A stretch of DNA of 64,000 nucleotides, from positions 2,294,001-2,358,000 of the forward strand of contig NZ_CP098740.1 in the NCBI RefSeq assembly GCF_026167665.1. Reading direction: 5' to 3'. The notes beneath the pieces are model-generated. The model ran no database searches, was not told the origin of the DNA, and saw only the letters and a program-made list of their open reading frames with translations. Shown in pieces: positions 52,560-61,689 of this stretch; positions within the stretch are counted from its first letter, which is position 1, and each line of letters opens with the position of its first letter. A program made the translations under genes and the position numbers. This DNA is from Streptomyces drozdowiczii. Lineage in GTDB: Bacteria; Actinomycetota; Actinomycetes; Streptomycetales; Streptomycetaceae.

Positions 52560-52565
52560 GTGCGC

Positions 52566-53915
52566 ATGACCGAAAGTGCCGTGCACCCCGCCCTCTGGCC
52601 CGCCCCCCTCGCGAGCGGGGCCGTCGACGCGACCGTTACCGTGCCCGGTTCCAAGTCGGTCACCAACCGTGCGCTGGTGCTCGCCGCGCTCTCCTCGGAG
52701 CCGGGCTGGCTGCGCCGCCCGCTGCGCTCCCGGGACACCCTGCTGATGGCGGACGCGCTCCGCGCGATGGGCGTACGCATCGAGGAGACGGTGTCCTCCA
52801 GCTCCGCGGCGACCGGCGCGACCGCCGGGGCGGACTCCTCGGGCGAGGCGTGGCGGGTCATCCCGGCCCCGCTGCACGGCCCGGTCACCGTGGACGTCGG
52901 CAACGCCGGTACGGTCATGCGCTTCCTGCCCCCGGTGGCCACGCTCGCCGACGGACCGGTCCGTTTCGACGGCGACCCCCGGTCCTACGAGCGCCCGCTG
53001 ACCGGGGTGATCGACGCGCTGCGGGTCCTCGGCGCCCGGATCGACGACGACTCCCGGGGCTCGCTGCCGATGACCGTGCACGGCGGCGGCGCGCTGGACG
53101 GCGGCCCGGTTTCGATCGACGCCTCCTCGTCCTCCCAGTTCGTCTCGGCGCTGCTGCTGTCCGCGCCCCGCTTCAACCAGGGCGTGGAGGTCCGGCACAC
53201 CGGCGACCGCCTCCCCTCCATGCCGCACATCCGGATGACCGTGGACATGCTCCGGGCCGTCGGCGCGCAGGTGGACGAGCCGGAGACCGGCGGCGAGCCG
53301 AACGTCTGGCGGGTCTCCCCCTCGGCGCTCCTCGGCCGCGACCTGACCGTCGAGCCGGACCTGTCCAACGCCCAGCCGTTCCTGGCGGCGGCGCTGGTCA
53401 CGGGCGGCCGGGTGACCATCCCGGACTGGCCCACCCGCACCACGCAGCCCGGTGACGCGCTGCGCGACATCTTCACCGCGATGGGCGGCAGCTGCGAACT
53501 CACCGAGCAGGGGCTGACCTTCACCGGCTCCGGCCGGATCCACGGCATCGACGTGGACCTCTCCGAGGTCGGCGAGCTGACCCCGGGCATCGCCGCCGTC
53601 GCCGCCCTGGCCGACTCCCCCTCCACGCTGAGCGGCGTCGCCCATCTGCGGCTGCACGAGACGGACCGGCTGGCCGCGCTCACCAAGGAGATCAACGAGC
53701 TCGGCGGCGACGTCACCGAGACGGCGGACGGCCTGCACATCCGCCCGCGCCCGCTGCACGGCGGCACCTTCCATACGTACGACGACCACCGGATGGCCAC
53801 CGCGGGGTCGATCATCGGCCTGGCCGTCCCCGGAGTGGAGATCGAGAACGTGGCGACGACCGCCAAGACCCTGCCGGACTTCCCGCAGATGTGGACCGGA
53901 ATGCTCGGGGCCTGA
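52566..53915 (+). CDS. aroA: 3-phosphoshikimate 1-carboxyvinyltransferase (EPSP synthase)
   Basis: A 449-residue shikimate-pathway enzyme joining phosphoenolpyruvate to shikimate-3-phosphate. [17 protein letters not shown] (phosphate/substrate Lys), [37 protein letters not shown] and [15 protein letters not shown] are all conserved. It carries a short Ser/Ala-rich insert at about residues 77-95 ([20 protein letters not shown]). The ATG at 52566 has no ribosome site and sits 11 bp from the fold-back element. rsgA follows after 3 bp, so the two form an operon. Confidence 0.95.
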   Translation: MTESAVHPALWPAPLASGAVDATVTVPGSKSVTNRALVLAALSSEPGWLRRPLRSRDTLLMADALRAMGVRIEETVSSSSAATGATAGADSSGEAWRVIPAPLHGPVTVDVGNAGTVMRFLPPVATLADGPVRFDGDPRSYERPLTGVIDALRVLGARIDDDSRGSLPMTVHGGGALDGGPVSIDASSSSQFVSALLLSAPRFNQGVEVRHTGDRLPSMPHIRMTVDMLRAVGAQVDEPETGGEPNVWRVSPSALLGRDLTVEPDLSNAQPFLAAALVTGGRVTIPDWPTRTTQPGDALRDIFTAMGGSCELTEQGLTFTGSGRIHGIDVDLSEVGELTPGIAAVAALADSPSTLSGVAHLRLHETDRLAALTKEINELGGDVTETADGLHIRPRPLHGGTFHTYDDHRMATAGSIIGLAVPGVEIENVATTAKTLPDFPQMWTGMLGA

Positions 53916-53918
53916 GAC

Positions 53919-54935
53919 ATGCGCCGCTACGGCAAGAACCCCGACGAGGACGACATCCGCGTCCGCCCCAACCGCAAGGGCAACCGCCCGCGCACCCACA
54001 TCCGGCCCAAGCACGAGGACGCCGAGGACGGCATGGTCCTCACCGTGGACCGGGGCCGCCTCACCGTCCTGGTCGGCGACCGCACGATCGTCGCGATGAA
54101 GGCCCGCGAGCTGGGCCGCAAGGCCGCGGTGGTGGGCGACACCGTCTCGCTCGTCGGCGACCTGTCCGGCGACAAGGACACCCTCGCCCGGATCGTCCGG
54201 ATCGGTGAGCGGCGTTCGGTGCTGCGCCGGACGGCGGACGACGACGACCCGTTCGAGCGGGTGGTCGTGGCCAACGCGGACCAGCTGGCGATCGTGACCG
54301 CGCTGGCCGATCCGGAACCGCGTCCGCGCATGATCGACCGGTGCCTGGTCGCCGCGTACGACGGGGGGCTCTCCCCGCTCCTGGTGCTGACCAAGTCCGA
54401 CCTGGCCTCCCCGGACCAGCTGCTGAGCGCGTACACCCCGCTGGGGGTGCCGTTCGTCGTCACCAGCCGCGAGGAGCTGGAGAACGGGGACGCGGCCGAC
54501 CGGGTCCGCGAGCAGCTCGACGGCCGGGTGACGGCCTTCGTCGGGCACTCGGGCGTCGGCAAGACCACGCTGGTCAACGCGCTGGTGCCGAAGGAGAAGC
54601 GGCGCACCACGGGGGTCGTGAACGCGGTGACCGGGCGGGGCCGGCACACCACCACCTCCGCCCTGGCGCTGCCGCTTCCCGGCTATCGGGGCTGGGTGAT
54701 CGACACCCCCGGGGTGCGCTCGTTCGGGCTGAACCACATCGACCCGTCGCGGGTCATCAACGCCTTCCCGGACCTCCAGCCCGGTACGGAGGAGTGCCCG
54801 CGCGGCTGCACCCACGACAGCCACGAACCGGAATGCGCGCTGGACGCCTGGGTGGCGGCGGGGCACGCGGACCCGGCGCGGCTGGACTCGCTGCGTCGGC
54901 TGCTCTCGACCCGGAACAGGCGCGAGGGCGACTGA
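53919..54935 (+). CDS. rsgA: RsgA, ribosome small-subunit-dependent GTPase
   Basis: A 338-residue circularly permuted GTPase that helps mature the 30S subunit. An N-terminal OB-like domain is followed by the motifs in permuted order: VLTKSDLAS (G4), GHSGVGKTTLVNAL (G1), GRGRHTTT (G2) and DTPGVRSFGL (G3). The C-terminal zinc domain is visible in CPRGCTHDSHEPEC. It begins 3 bp after aroA. Conserved linkage of aroA and rsgA is typical of Streptomyces. Confidence 0.94.
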   Translation: MRRYGKNPDEDDIRVRPNRKGNRPRTHIRPKHEDAEDGMVLTVDRGRLTVLVGDRTIVAMKARELGRKAAVVGDTVSLVGDLSGDKDTLARIVRIGERRSVLRRTADDDDPFERVVVANADQLAIVTALADPEPRPRMIDRCLVAAYDGGLSPLLVLTKSDLASPDQLLSAYTPLGVPFVVTSREELENGDAADRVREQLDGRVTAFVGHSGVGKTTLVNALVPKEKRRTTGVVNAVTGRGRHTTTSALALPLPGYRGWVIDTPGVRSFGLNHIDPSRVINAFPDLQPGTEECPRGCTHDSHEPECALDAWVAAGHADPARLDSLRRLLSTRNRREGD

Positions 54936-55048
54936 GCGGCGACCGGGCCGGGCACGTTTGCGATCACTCGCTTCCGGTAAGTGCATAATCACGCCCAGCG
55001 GCACCGGCCCCGGTGCGGAGCGGTCGGCGATGCGGGAGGGTGCGGACG

Positions 55049-55372
55049 ATGGCATGGCTGCTGGTCGTGGTCGCGGGACTTCTGGAGACCGGGTTCGCGG
55101 TCTGCCTGAAGCTCTCGCACGGCTTCACCCGGCTCTGGCCGACCATCGCGTTCTGCGTCTTCGCGCTCGGCAGCTTCGGTCTGCTGACCCTGTCGCTGAA
55201 GAAGCTCGACGTCGGGCCCGCGTACGCGGTGTGGACCGGCATCGGCGCGGCGGGGACGGCCATCTACGGCATGATCTTCCTCGGTGACGTGGTCTCCACG
55301 CTCAAGCTGGTGTCGATCTCGCTGGTGATCCTCGGCGTGATCGGCCTCCAGCTCTCCGGCTCCGCCCACTGA
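55049..55372 (+). CDS. SMR-family exporter, Gdx/SugE type
   Basis: A 107-residue four-helix small multidrug resistance protein of the inner membrane, acting as a dual-topology dimer. The essential Glu13 is in AGLLETGFAVCLKLSHGFTR; the KxSHGFTRLWP pattern fits the SugE/Gdx branch, which exports guanidinium, better than the EmrE branch. AVWTGIGAAGTAIYG is the helix-3 packing region. A hairpin GCACCGG-CC-CCGGTGC (55001-55016) and a CATAAT box (54984-54989) lie upstream, but I see no guanidine riboswitch. Confidence 0.92.
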   Translation: MAWLLVVVAGLLETGFAVCLKLSHGFTRLWPTIAFCVFALGSFGLLTLSLKKLDVGPAYAVWTGIGAAGTAIYGMIFLGDVVSTLKLVSISLVILGVIGLQLSGSAH

Positions 55373-55429
55373 CCGCCGCCCCCAGGGCCCGTGTGGCCCG
55401 GCTCACCGGCGGGTCGATACTGTGACGGC

Positions 55430-56230
55430 ATGCCCGATTACCACGATGATCTCCGCCTGGCCCACGTACTGGCGGACGCCGCCGACGCGGTGACGATGGA
55501 CCGGTTCAAGGCTCTGGACCTCAAGGTCGAGACCAAGCCGGACATGACGCCGGTGAGCGAGGCCGACAAGGCCGCCGAGGAGTTGATCCGGGGCCACCTG
55601 CACCGGGCGCGCCCGCGCGACGCGATCCTGGGCGAGGAGTACGGCATCGAGGGCTCGGGCCCGCGGCGCTGGGTGATCGACCCGATCGACGGCACCAAGA
55701 ACTACGTGCGGGGCGTGCCCGTCTGGGCGACGCTGATCTCGCTGATGGAGGCCGGGGAGAACGGTTTCCAGCCCGTCGTGGGCGTGGTCTCGGCGCCCGC
55801 GCTGAACCGGCGCTGGTGGGCCGCGAAGGGCTCGGGCGCGTACACCGGCCGCAGTCTGACCTCCGCGACCCGGCTCCAGGTCTCCAGCGTGGAGCGGATC
55901 GCGGACGCCTCGTTCGCGTACTCCTCGCTGACCGGCTGGGAGGAGCAGGGCCGGCTCGACGGCTTCCTGGACCTGACCCGGGCCTGCTGGCGCACCCGGG
56001 GTTACGGGGACTTCTGGCCGTACATGATGGTCGCCGAGGGGTCCGTGGACATCTGCGCGGAGCCGGAGCTCTCGCTCTGGGACATGGCGGCGAACGCGAT
56101 CGTCGTCCAGGAGGCGGGCGGCCGGTTCACCAGTCTGGACGGTGTGGACGGGCCGGGCGGCGGGAACGGCGCGGCGTCGAACGGTGCCCTCCACCGCGAG
56201 CTGCTGGGGTACCTGAACCAGCGTTACTGA
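55430..56230 (+). CDS. hisN: Histidinol-phosphatase, inositol-monophosphatase family
   Basis: A 266-residue magnesium-dependent phosphatase. The metal site is seen in GEEYG (Glu), [15 protein letters not shown] (Asp-Pro-Ile-Asp-Gly-Thr) and [19 protein letters not shown] (third Asp). The sequence and place near aroA-rsgA match the actinobacterial HisN, which completes histidine synthesis. A role as a general inositol phosphatase cannot be excluded. The start is ATG 55430. Confidence 0.9.
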   Translation: MPDYHDDLRLAHVLADAADAVTMDRFKALDLKVETKPDMTPVSEADKAAEELIRGHLHRARPRDAILGEEYGIEGSGPRRWVIDPIDGTKNYVRGVPVWATLISLMEAGENGFQPVVGVVSAPALNRRWWAAKGSGAYTGRSLTSATRLQVSSVERIADASFAYSSLTGWEEQGRLDGFLDLTRACWRTRGYGDFWPYMMVAEGSVDICAEPELSLWDMAANAIVVQEAGGRFTSLDGVDGPGGGNGAASNGALHRELLGYLNQRY

Positions 56231-56415
56231 GTGCGCTCCGCCCGCAGGGCGGCGTAATGAGCATGCGAGGGGCGCGCGGCGGGTCCGCGCGCCCCTTTTG
56301 TGATCTTCGCGACCCCTTGTCGTCCTTCCGTATCGGTGCAACTCTAAGCATTCCCCCACTTGTGAACTTGTGAATCGGCTCACGCAGTCGCTTCACCGAG
56401 GAGGTGGCACTCTTC

Positions 56416-56817
56416 ATGCTCGTCCGTGACGCCATGAGCACGATGGTCCTCACCATCGGCCCGGCCCATACGCTGCGCCAGGCCGCCCGGCTGATGTCGG
56501 CCCGCCGGATCGGGGCGGCCGTCGTCCACGACCCCGATACCTGCGGGCTCGGCATCCTCACCGAGCGCGACATCCTCAACGCCGTCGGCGCGGGTCAGGA
56601 CCCCGACACCGAGACGGCCTCCGCCCACACCACCACCGACGTGGTCTTCGCCGCCCCCGAGTGGACGCTGGAAGAGGCCGCGGCGGCCATGACGCACGGC
56701 GGCTTCCGCCATCTGATCGTCCTCGACAACGGCGGCCCGGTCGGCGTCGTCTCGGTCCGCGACATCATCCGCTGCTGGTCCCCGGCCCGCCCCCGCCCGG
56801 CCGAGCTGGTCGGCTGA
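56416..56817 (+). CDS. CBS-domain pair protein
   Basis: A 133-residue protein made of two CBS domains (VRDAMSTMVLTIGPAHTLRQ and GILTERDILNAVG; then TTTDVVFAAPEWTLEEAAAA and VGVVSVRDIIRCW). CBS pairs bind adenine nucleotides and usually regulate partner proteins; none is evident here. ATG 56416 is 11 nt from GAGGAGG; a GTG at 56404 is too close to it. It converges with katA across a strong terminator. Confidence 0.88.
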   Translation: MLVRDAMSTMVLTIGPAHTLRQAARLMSARRIGAAVVHDPDTCGLGILTERDILNAVGAGQDPDTETASAHTTTDVVFAAPEWTLEEAAAAMTHGGFRHLIVLDNGGPVGVVSVRDIIRCWSPARPRPAELVG

Positions 56818-56834
56818 CCGCCCCCGCACATGCG

Positions 56835-56868
56835 ACCGGCCCGGCCCCGGGTGCGGGGCCGGGCCGGT
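56835..56868. terminator. Hairpin between CBS gene and catalase
   Basis: ACCGGCCCGGCCCC - 6-nt loop - GGGGCCGGGCCGGT, a perfect 14-bp stem between convergent genes. Confidence 0.8.
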
Positions 56869-56882
56869 ACGGCCGAGGGGAC

Positions 56883-58334
56883 TCAGGCGCGCAGCGCCTG
56901 CACGGCCGCCTCCAGCCGCTTGCCGAAGTCCTCGTCGGCACGGCGGAAGTTGCCGATCGCCCGCTCGGCGATGTCGTCGCGCGAGACCTTCGCGATGAAG
57001 CCGGACAGGTTGTCGACCAGCCGGACCTTCTCGGCCTCGGTCATGAGCCGGTAGAGGTTCCCGGCCTGCACGAAGTCGTCGTCCTCGGCGTGGCGCGGGG
57101 TCTCGTGGTTACCCGTGACGCCCGCGACCGGGACGGCGCCCGAGAGCGGCCGGCCCGTCTCGGCGGGGCCGCCGAAGCTGTTGGGCTCGTAGTTCTTCGC
57201 GCCCTTGTGGCGGCCGTCGTACAGGTAGCCGTCCCGGCTGTTGGTCCGCGCCTCGGTGGCGTGCGGGCGGTTCACCGGGAGGTGGTCGGCGTTGATGCCG
57301 ACGCGGTAGCGGTGCGCGTCGCCGTACGCGAAGAGTCGGCCCTGGAGCATCTTGTCCGGGGACGGACCGATGCCGGGGACGAAGTGCGCCGGGCTGAAGA
57401 TCGACTGCTCGACCTCGGCGAAGATGTTCTCCGGGTTGCGGTTCAGCTCCAGCTTGCCGATCTCGACCGGCGGGTAGTCCGCGTGCGGCCACACCTTGGT
57501 GAGGTCGAACGGGTTGAAGCGGTACGTCGCCGCCTCGGCCGCCGGCATGATCTGCACCTGCACCGTCCAGGACGGGAAGTCCCCGCGCTCGATCGACTCG
57601 CGCAGATCCCGCTGGTGGCTGTCCGGGTCCACGCCGGAGAGGCGGACGGCCTCCTCGGTGGTGAGGTTCTTGATGCCCTGGTCGGTCTTGAAGTGGTACT
57701 TGATCCAGAAGACCTCGCCGGCCTCGTTCTGCCACTGGTAGGTGTGCGAACCGAAGCCGTCCATGTGCCGGTACGAGGCCGGGATGCCCCGGTCGCCGAA
57801 GAGCCAGGTCACCTGGTGGGTGGACTCGGGCGAGAGCCCCCAGAAGTCCCACACGTTGTCCGCCTCCTGGGAGCCGGTGTACGGGTCGCGCTTCTGGGTG
57901 TGGATGAAGTCGGGGAACTTGATGGCGTCCCGGATGAAGAACACCGGGGTGTTGTTGCCGACGAGGTCGTAGTTGCCGTCCTCGGTGTAGAACTTCAGCG
58001 CGAAGCCGCGCGGGTCGCGCGCGGCGTCGGCCGAGCCGAGGTTGCCCGCGACGGTGGAGAAGCGCAGGAACGTCTCGGTCTGCTTGCCGACCTCCGAGAG
58101 GAACTTCGCCCGCGTCCACCGCGACACGTCGCGGGTCAGCGTGAAGGTCCCGTACGCGCCGGCGCCCCGGGCGTGCACCACGCGCTCCGGGATGCGCTCG
58201 CGGTTGAAGTGCGCCAGCTTCTCCATCAGCAGCTGGTCCTGCACCAGGACCGGGCCGCCGGTCCCGGCGGTCTCGCTGTTCTGGTTGTCGGCGACCGGTG
58301 CGCCTGCCTCCGTGGTGAGCGGTCCCTGCGTCAC
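56883..58334 (-). CDS. katA: Monofunctional haem catalase
   Basis: A 483-residue clade-3-size catalase. The active-site His is in [14 protein letters not shown], the Asn in [12 protein letters not shown], and the haem-ligand Tyr in [14 protein letters not shown]. The start is GTG 58332-58334, with AGGAGG 6 nt upstream. It is divergent from a Fur-family gene (catR type), with a palindrome inside its promoter. This matches the S. coelicolor catalase A system, where CatR represses the gene until peroxide oxidises it. Confidence 0.95.
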   Translation of the reverse strand: MTQGPLTTEAGAPVADNQNSETAGTGGPVLVQDQLLMEKLAHFNRERIPERVVHARGAGAYGTFTLTRDVSRWTRAKFLSEVGKQTETFLRFSTVAGNLGSADAARDPRGFALKFYTEDGNYDLVGNNTPVFFIRDAIKFPDFIHTQKRDPYTGSQEADNVWDFWGLSPESTHQVTWLFGDRGIPASYRHMDGFGSHTYQWQNEAGEVFWIKYHFKTDQGIKNLTTEEAVRLSGVDPDSHQRDLRESIERGDFPSWTVQVQIMPAAEAATYRFNPFDLTKVWPHADYPPVEIGKLELNRNPENIFAEVEQSIFSPAHFVPGIGPSPDKMLQGRLFAYGDAHRYRVGINADHLPVNRPHATEARTNSRDGYLYDGRHKGAKNYEPNSFGGPAETGRPLSGAVPVAGVTGNHETPRHAEDDDFVQAGNLYRLMTEAEKVRLVDNLSGFIAKVSRDDIAERAIGNFRRADEDFGKRLEAAVQALRA

Positions 58335-58423
58335 TGCGCGCCTCCTGCGTCGTTTCCGCACGTCATGCCTTCATGCCGTGCCCTGCGTCCGGCCTTCCTG
58401 TCCTCCGGCCGACGCCGTAAGTG

Positions 58424-58451
58424 ATCCTACATTGGACAAAGTCCAAGTCAA
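58424..58451 (-). promoter_or_regulatory. Catalase promoter with CatR operator in the spacer
   Basis: Reading leftward, TTGACT (58446-58451) and TAGGAT (58424-58429) are spaced 16 bp. The perfect palindrome TTGGAC-AAA-GTCCAA (58432-58446) fills the spacer, so a bound Fur-type repressor would exclude polymerase. Confidence 0.75.
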
Positions 58452-58498
58452 CTGAGCATCCAAAGTCGCACCTATTCAAGACCTGGCCCGTGCGCTGC

Positions 58499-58504
58499 TA
58501 GAAT
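58499..58504 (+). promoter_or_regulatory. -10 box of a probable leaderless catR transcript
   Basis: TAGAAT ends 7 bp before the chosen catR ATG (58512), and there is no ribosome site, so the transcript probably starts at the ATG. Confidence 0.5.
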
Positions 58505-58511
58505 GGCGCCC

Positions 58512-58931
58512 ATGAGTGACCTGCTGGAACGACTTCGAGGACGTGGCTGGCGCATGACCGCGCAGCGGCGCGTCGTGGCCGAGGTCCTCGACGGGGACCA
58601 TGTGCACCTGACCGCCGACGAGGTCCATGCCCGCGCGGTGGCCAAGCTGCCCGAGATCTCCCGCGCCACCGTCTACAACACGCTGGGCGAGATGGTGAGC
58701 CTCGGCGAGGTCATCGAGGTCTCCACCGACCGCCGCGCCAAGCGCTACGACCCCAACGCGCACCGCGCCCACCACCACCTGGTGTGTGCGCAGTGCGGCG
58801 CCATCCGCGACGTGCACCCGTCGGGCGACCCGCTGGCGGACCTGCCGGCCGGCGAGCGCTTCGGCTTCACCGTCTCCGGAGTCGAGCTGACCTACCGGGG
58901 CATCTGCCCGGACTGCGCCGCGACGGCCTGA
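58512..58931 (+). CDS. catR: CatR, Fur-family peroxide-sensing repressor
   Basis: A 139-residue Fur-superfamily regulator (PerR-like). The winged HTH covers WRMTAQRRVVAEVL and LPEISRATVYNTLGEMV; the metal-sensing histidines are in PNAHRAHHHLVCAQCG, and the structural zinc cysteines form CAQCG and CPDC. It is divergent from the catalase gene and surely represses it. ATG 58512 fits the -10 box for a leaderless mRNA; an ATG at 58503 would add three residues. Confidence 0.93.
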   Translation: MSDLLERLRGRGWRMTAQRRVVAEVLDGDHVHLTADEVHARAVAKLPEISRATVYNTLGEMVSLGEVIEVSTDRRAKRYDPNAHRAHHHLVCAQCGAIRDVHPSGDPLADLPAGERFGFTVSGVELTYRGICPDCAATA

Positions 58932-58940
58932 ACACGCCGG

Positions 58941-58967
58941 AACCGCCCCCTCGCCGGGGGCGGTTTT
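58941..58967 (+). terminator. Terminator of catR
   Basis: AACCGCCCCC - TCGCC - GGGGGCGGTT followed by TT, 10 bp after the stop. Confidence 0.8.
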
Positions 58968-58990
58968 CGCGTGCGCGCGCACATACGACC

Positions 58991-59022
58991 GAGGGCCGGA
59001 TCTTCGAAAAGATCCGGCCCTC
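58991..59022 (-). terminator. Terminator of tRNA-fMet copy 1
   Basis: GAGGGCCGGATCTT - CGAA - AAGATCCGGCCCTC, a perfect 14-bp stem, 9 bp beyond the tRNA 3' end. Confidence 0.85.
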
Positions 59023-59031
59023 GGCCTTCAG

Positions 59032-59105
59032 TAGCGGGGACAGGATTTGAACCTGCGACCTCTGGGTTATGAGCCCAGCGAGCTACCGAGCTGCTCCACC
59101 CCGCG
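59032..59105 (-). tRNA. Initiator tRNA-fMet (CAT), copy 1
   Basis: A 74-nt cloverleaf. The acceptor CGCGGGG pairs with CCCCGC and leaves position 1-72 unpaired (C-T), and the anticodon stem has three G-C pairs (GGGCTCATAACCC); both mark an initiator tRNA. The T-arm is GCAGGTTCAAATCCTGT. CCA is not encoded. It is identical to the copy at 61564-61637. Confidence 0.95.
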
Positions 59106-59198
59106 TCGTTGTGTTCACAACCCTACGGGACGTCCCGGACCAGTGCAAATTCGTTTGTGCGGCCGCCCGGCGCGGGGCGGCTCGGCCGCCCCCGGGGC

Positions 59199-61349
59199 TC
59201 ACGCCGTCAGCTCCTGGTGCAGGGCCTCGCGCAGCCGGGCCGCGCGCTCCGCGACCTCCGCCGGGCCCAGCTCGACCGCCCGCGCGCACCAGCGCTGCCC
59301 CTCCGCCAGCTCACCGCGGCGCGCGGCGAGCAGGGCGAGCCGCAGCGCGGCCCGTCCGTGGCCGTCGGCGGCGGCCCGGGTCCACCACAGGGCGGCCTCG
59401 CGCTCACTGCCCTCGCGGGCGAGGAGCAGGCCGAGGTTGAACGCCCCGTTGCGGCTGCCGGACTCGGCCGCCTCCCGGTACCAGTGCCCGGCGCTCTCCA
59501 CATCGCCCCGGGAGGCCGCGAGCATGCCGACGCGGACCTGGGCGCGGCGGTGCCCCTGCTCGGCGGCCCGCTCGTACCACTCCTCGCACTCGGTCTTCTC
59601 GGGCAGCGGCTCGCCCAGCGCGGGCGGCCCGGGCGGCGGCTGCCGCGCGTCGAGCAGCCCGGCCAGCCGGAAGGCCGCCTCCGCGCTGCCGCCGCCGGCC
59701 GCGCAGCGCAGATGGCGCTCGGCCTCCTGCTCCTCGCCGTGGTGCAGGAGCGCCATGCCGACCTGGAGCGCCGCCTCGGTGTGCCCGGCCGCGGCGGCCC
59801 GCTCGTACCAGAGGAGGGCGGTGCGGTCCTCGTCGCGCCCGGCGTAGAGGATGCCGAGGTTGAAGGCGGCGTCGACGCTGCCCGCCTCGGCCGCCTTGGA
59901 GAACCAGGGCTCGGCGCCGGCCGGGTCGCCGGCCTGGAGGAGGAGCACGGCGAGCGCGTTGGCGGCCTCGCGGTGGCCCGCGTAGGCGGCGCGGCGGTAC
60001 CACTGCTCGGCCTGGGCGGTGCGGTCCTGGGCGGCGCAGAGCAGCCCGAGGTTGTACGCGCCGTTGACGTCGCCCGCGTCCATCGCCGCCCGGTACCAGC
60101 GTTCGGCGGTCTGCTGCTCGCCCCGGGCCGCGTGCAGCGCGCCGAGGGCGTTCGCGGCGTTGCCGTCGCCGTCCTGGGCGGCGCGCAGCCACCACACGGC
60201 GGCGCTCTCCCGGTCGCCCGCGTCGCGCAGCAGGAAGCCGAGGGCACAGGCGGCCCGGGCCTCACCGGCCTTGGCGGAGATGAGGTACCAGCGGCCGGCC
60301 TCCTTGAGCTCGCCGCGCTGTTCGAGGATGGCGCCGAGGTGCAGGGCGGCGCGCCGGTGTCCGCGCGCGGCGGCCTGCCGGTACCACTGCTCGGCCTCGC
60401 CGCCGCGCGCGTGGTCGGGGCCGGCGACCGGGCCGTCGGGCGCGGCGGTGCGGCGGGGCGCGGCGGGCTCGGCGCCGGTGCGCGGGCCCAGGCCGGGGCG
60501 GCCGAAGACCTCGTGCGCGGCGTCGGCGGCGTTGCGCTCCAGGAGGCGCGCCAGGCGATAGGCCGCCTCGCGGTGGCCCTGTTCGGCGGCGGCGCGCAGC
60601 CAGCGCTCGGCGCCGACGTCGCTGCGGTGCTCCAGGAGGTCGGCGAGGGCGTAGGCGCCGAGCGCGTGGCCCTGCTCGGCGGACTGGCGCAGCCAGTACT
60701 CGGCGGCGGGCTCGTCCCCGCGCTCGCGGAAGTGCCGGCCCAGGGCGTGCGCGGCGGCGGCGGAACCGGCCACGGCGGCGGTCCGCCACCAGCCGGCCGC
60801 CTCGTCCGGGTAGCCGCGCTGGTGCAGCAGCACGCCCAGGTTGTTGGCGGCGGCCCGGTCGCCGTCGGCGGTGGCGCCCCGCAGGTAGGGCTCGGCGCCG
60901 GCGAGGTCGCCCCGGCGCAGGAGCAGCGCGCCGAGCACGCTCATCGACGCGGTGTCACCGGCGTCGGCCGCGCGGCGGTGGCGGGCCTCGGTCTCCGCGC
61001 CGTCCGCGCTCGCCTCGGCCTCCGCCCGCACGGCGTTCTCCACGCCGTCGGCGGTCTCGATGGTCTCTGCGGTCTCGGCGGTCGCGGCACTCTCCGCGTT
61101 CTCGGCGTTCTCGGAAGTCTGGGCGTTCTCGGGAGTCTGGGCGTGGTCGAAAGCCTGGGCGTGATCGAAAGTCAGGCTGTGACCGAAAGTCTGGGCGGTC
61201 CGGGCGGTCTCGGTGCTCTCGATGGTGTCTTTGTACTGCGCGGCGGCAGCGGCAAACACCACATCCGCCATCTTTTCCGCCGGATGGACGTGACCCCGCG
61301 CAAACCGCCCTGTCTTCAACAGAGTTGACCTGTCCCCCATAAATACCAT
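59199..61349 (-). CDS. Sel1/TPR-repeat protein with low-complexity N-terminus
   Basis: A 716-residue soluble protein. After a short basic start (GDRSTLLKTGRFARG) comes a low-complexity stretch at about residues 45-125, rich in Glu, Thr, Ala, Asn, His (FDHAQAFDHAQTPENAQTSE). From about residue 130 to the end there are roughly fifteen Sel1-like repeats of 34-36 residues with the pattern A-xx-Wyrr-Aa-xGh-xxAa-xxLg (for example AEQWYRRAAYAGHREAANAL). Such solenoids bind proteins; the partner is unknown. ATG 61347-61349 has AGGTGG upstream; ATG 61338-61340 is an alternative. It sits between two identical tRNA genes. Confidence 0.88.
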   Translation of the reverse strand: MVFMGDRSTLLKTGRFARGHVHPAEKMADVVFAAAAAQYKDTIESTETARTAQTFGHSLTFDHAQAFDHAQTPENAQTSENAENAESAATAETAETIETADGVENAVRAEAEASADGAETEARHRRAADAGDTASMSVLGALLLRRGDLAGAEPYLRGATADGDRAAANNLGVLLHQRGYPDEAAGWWRTAAVAGSAAAAHALGRHFRERGDEPAAEYWLRQSAEQGHALGAYALADLLEHRSDVGAERWLRAAAEQGHREAAYRLARLLERNAADAAHEVFGRPGLGPRTGAEPAAPRRTAAPDGPVAGPDHARGGEAEQWYRQAAARGHRRAALHLGAILEQRGELKEAGRWYLISAKAGEARAACALGFLLRDAGDRESAAVWWLRAAQDGDGNAANALGALHAARGEQQTAERWYRAAMDAGDVNGAYNLGLLCAAQDRTAQAEQWYRRAAYAGHREAANALAVLLLQAGDPAGAEPWFSKAAEAGSVDAAFNLGILYAGRDEDRTALLWYERAAAAGHTEAALQVGMALLHHGEEQEAERHLRCAAGGGSAEAAFRLAGLLDARQPPPGPPALGEPLPEKTECEEWYERAAEQGHRRAQVRVGMLAASRGDVESAGHWYREAAESGSRNGAFNLGLLLAREGSEREAALWWTRAAADGHGRAALRLALLAARRGELAEGQRWCARAVELGPAEVAERAARLREALHQELTA

Positions 61350-61519
61350 CGTCGCACCACCTGTAACCCGCGTACACCTGGTATATCGCGGTCAGTGACG
61401 TCACTTCAGCGTTTTGTCGACATGCCCACAGAGAGACAAGTCAAACACGTCCCCGGCCAACTCGTGCCCCGCGAACCGCACTTCACGCCCACCTTGCGCA
61501 ACAGGCCACCACGGCACGA

Positions 61520-61555
61520 CGAAGGCCCGGATCCCCTGGAGGATCCGGGCCTTCG
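61520..61555 (-). terminator. Terminator of tRNA-fMet copy 2
   Basis: CGAAGGCCCGGATCC - CCTGGA - GGATCCGGGCCTTCG, a perfect 15-bp stem; its sequence resembles, but is not the same as, that of copy 1. Confidence 0.85.
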
Positions 61556-61563
61556 TCTTTCAG

Positions 61564-61637
61564 TAGCGGGGACAGGATTTGAACCTGCGACCTCTGGGTT
61601 ATGAGCCCAGCGAGCTACCGAGCTGCTCCACCCCGCG
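61564..61637 (-). tRNA. Initiator tRNA-fMet (CAT), copy 2
   Basis: The same 74-nt sequence as copy 1 at 59032-59105, with the same unpaired 1-72 position and three G-C anticodon-stem pairs. The 12 bases just upstream of the tRNA 5' end are also the same in both copies, pointing to a duplicated unit. Confidence 0.95.
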
Positions 61638-61689
61638 TCGTTGTGTTCAAACCGTACCACGACGCGGAGGTGGAGCTTTACCGGGTTAC

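Noticed and set aside
52352..52565. The fold-back sequence as a simple terminator of the M50-like gene
   Set aside because: Its 179-bp length, perfect 23-bp outer repeats and TA at both ends exceed any terminator, although it may also stop transcription.
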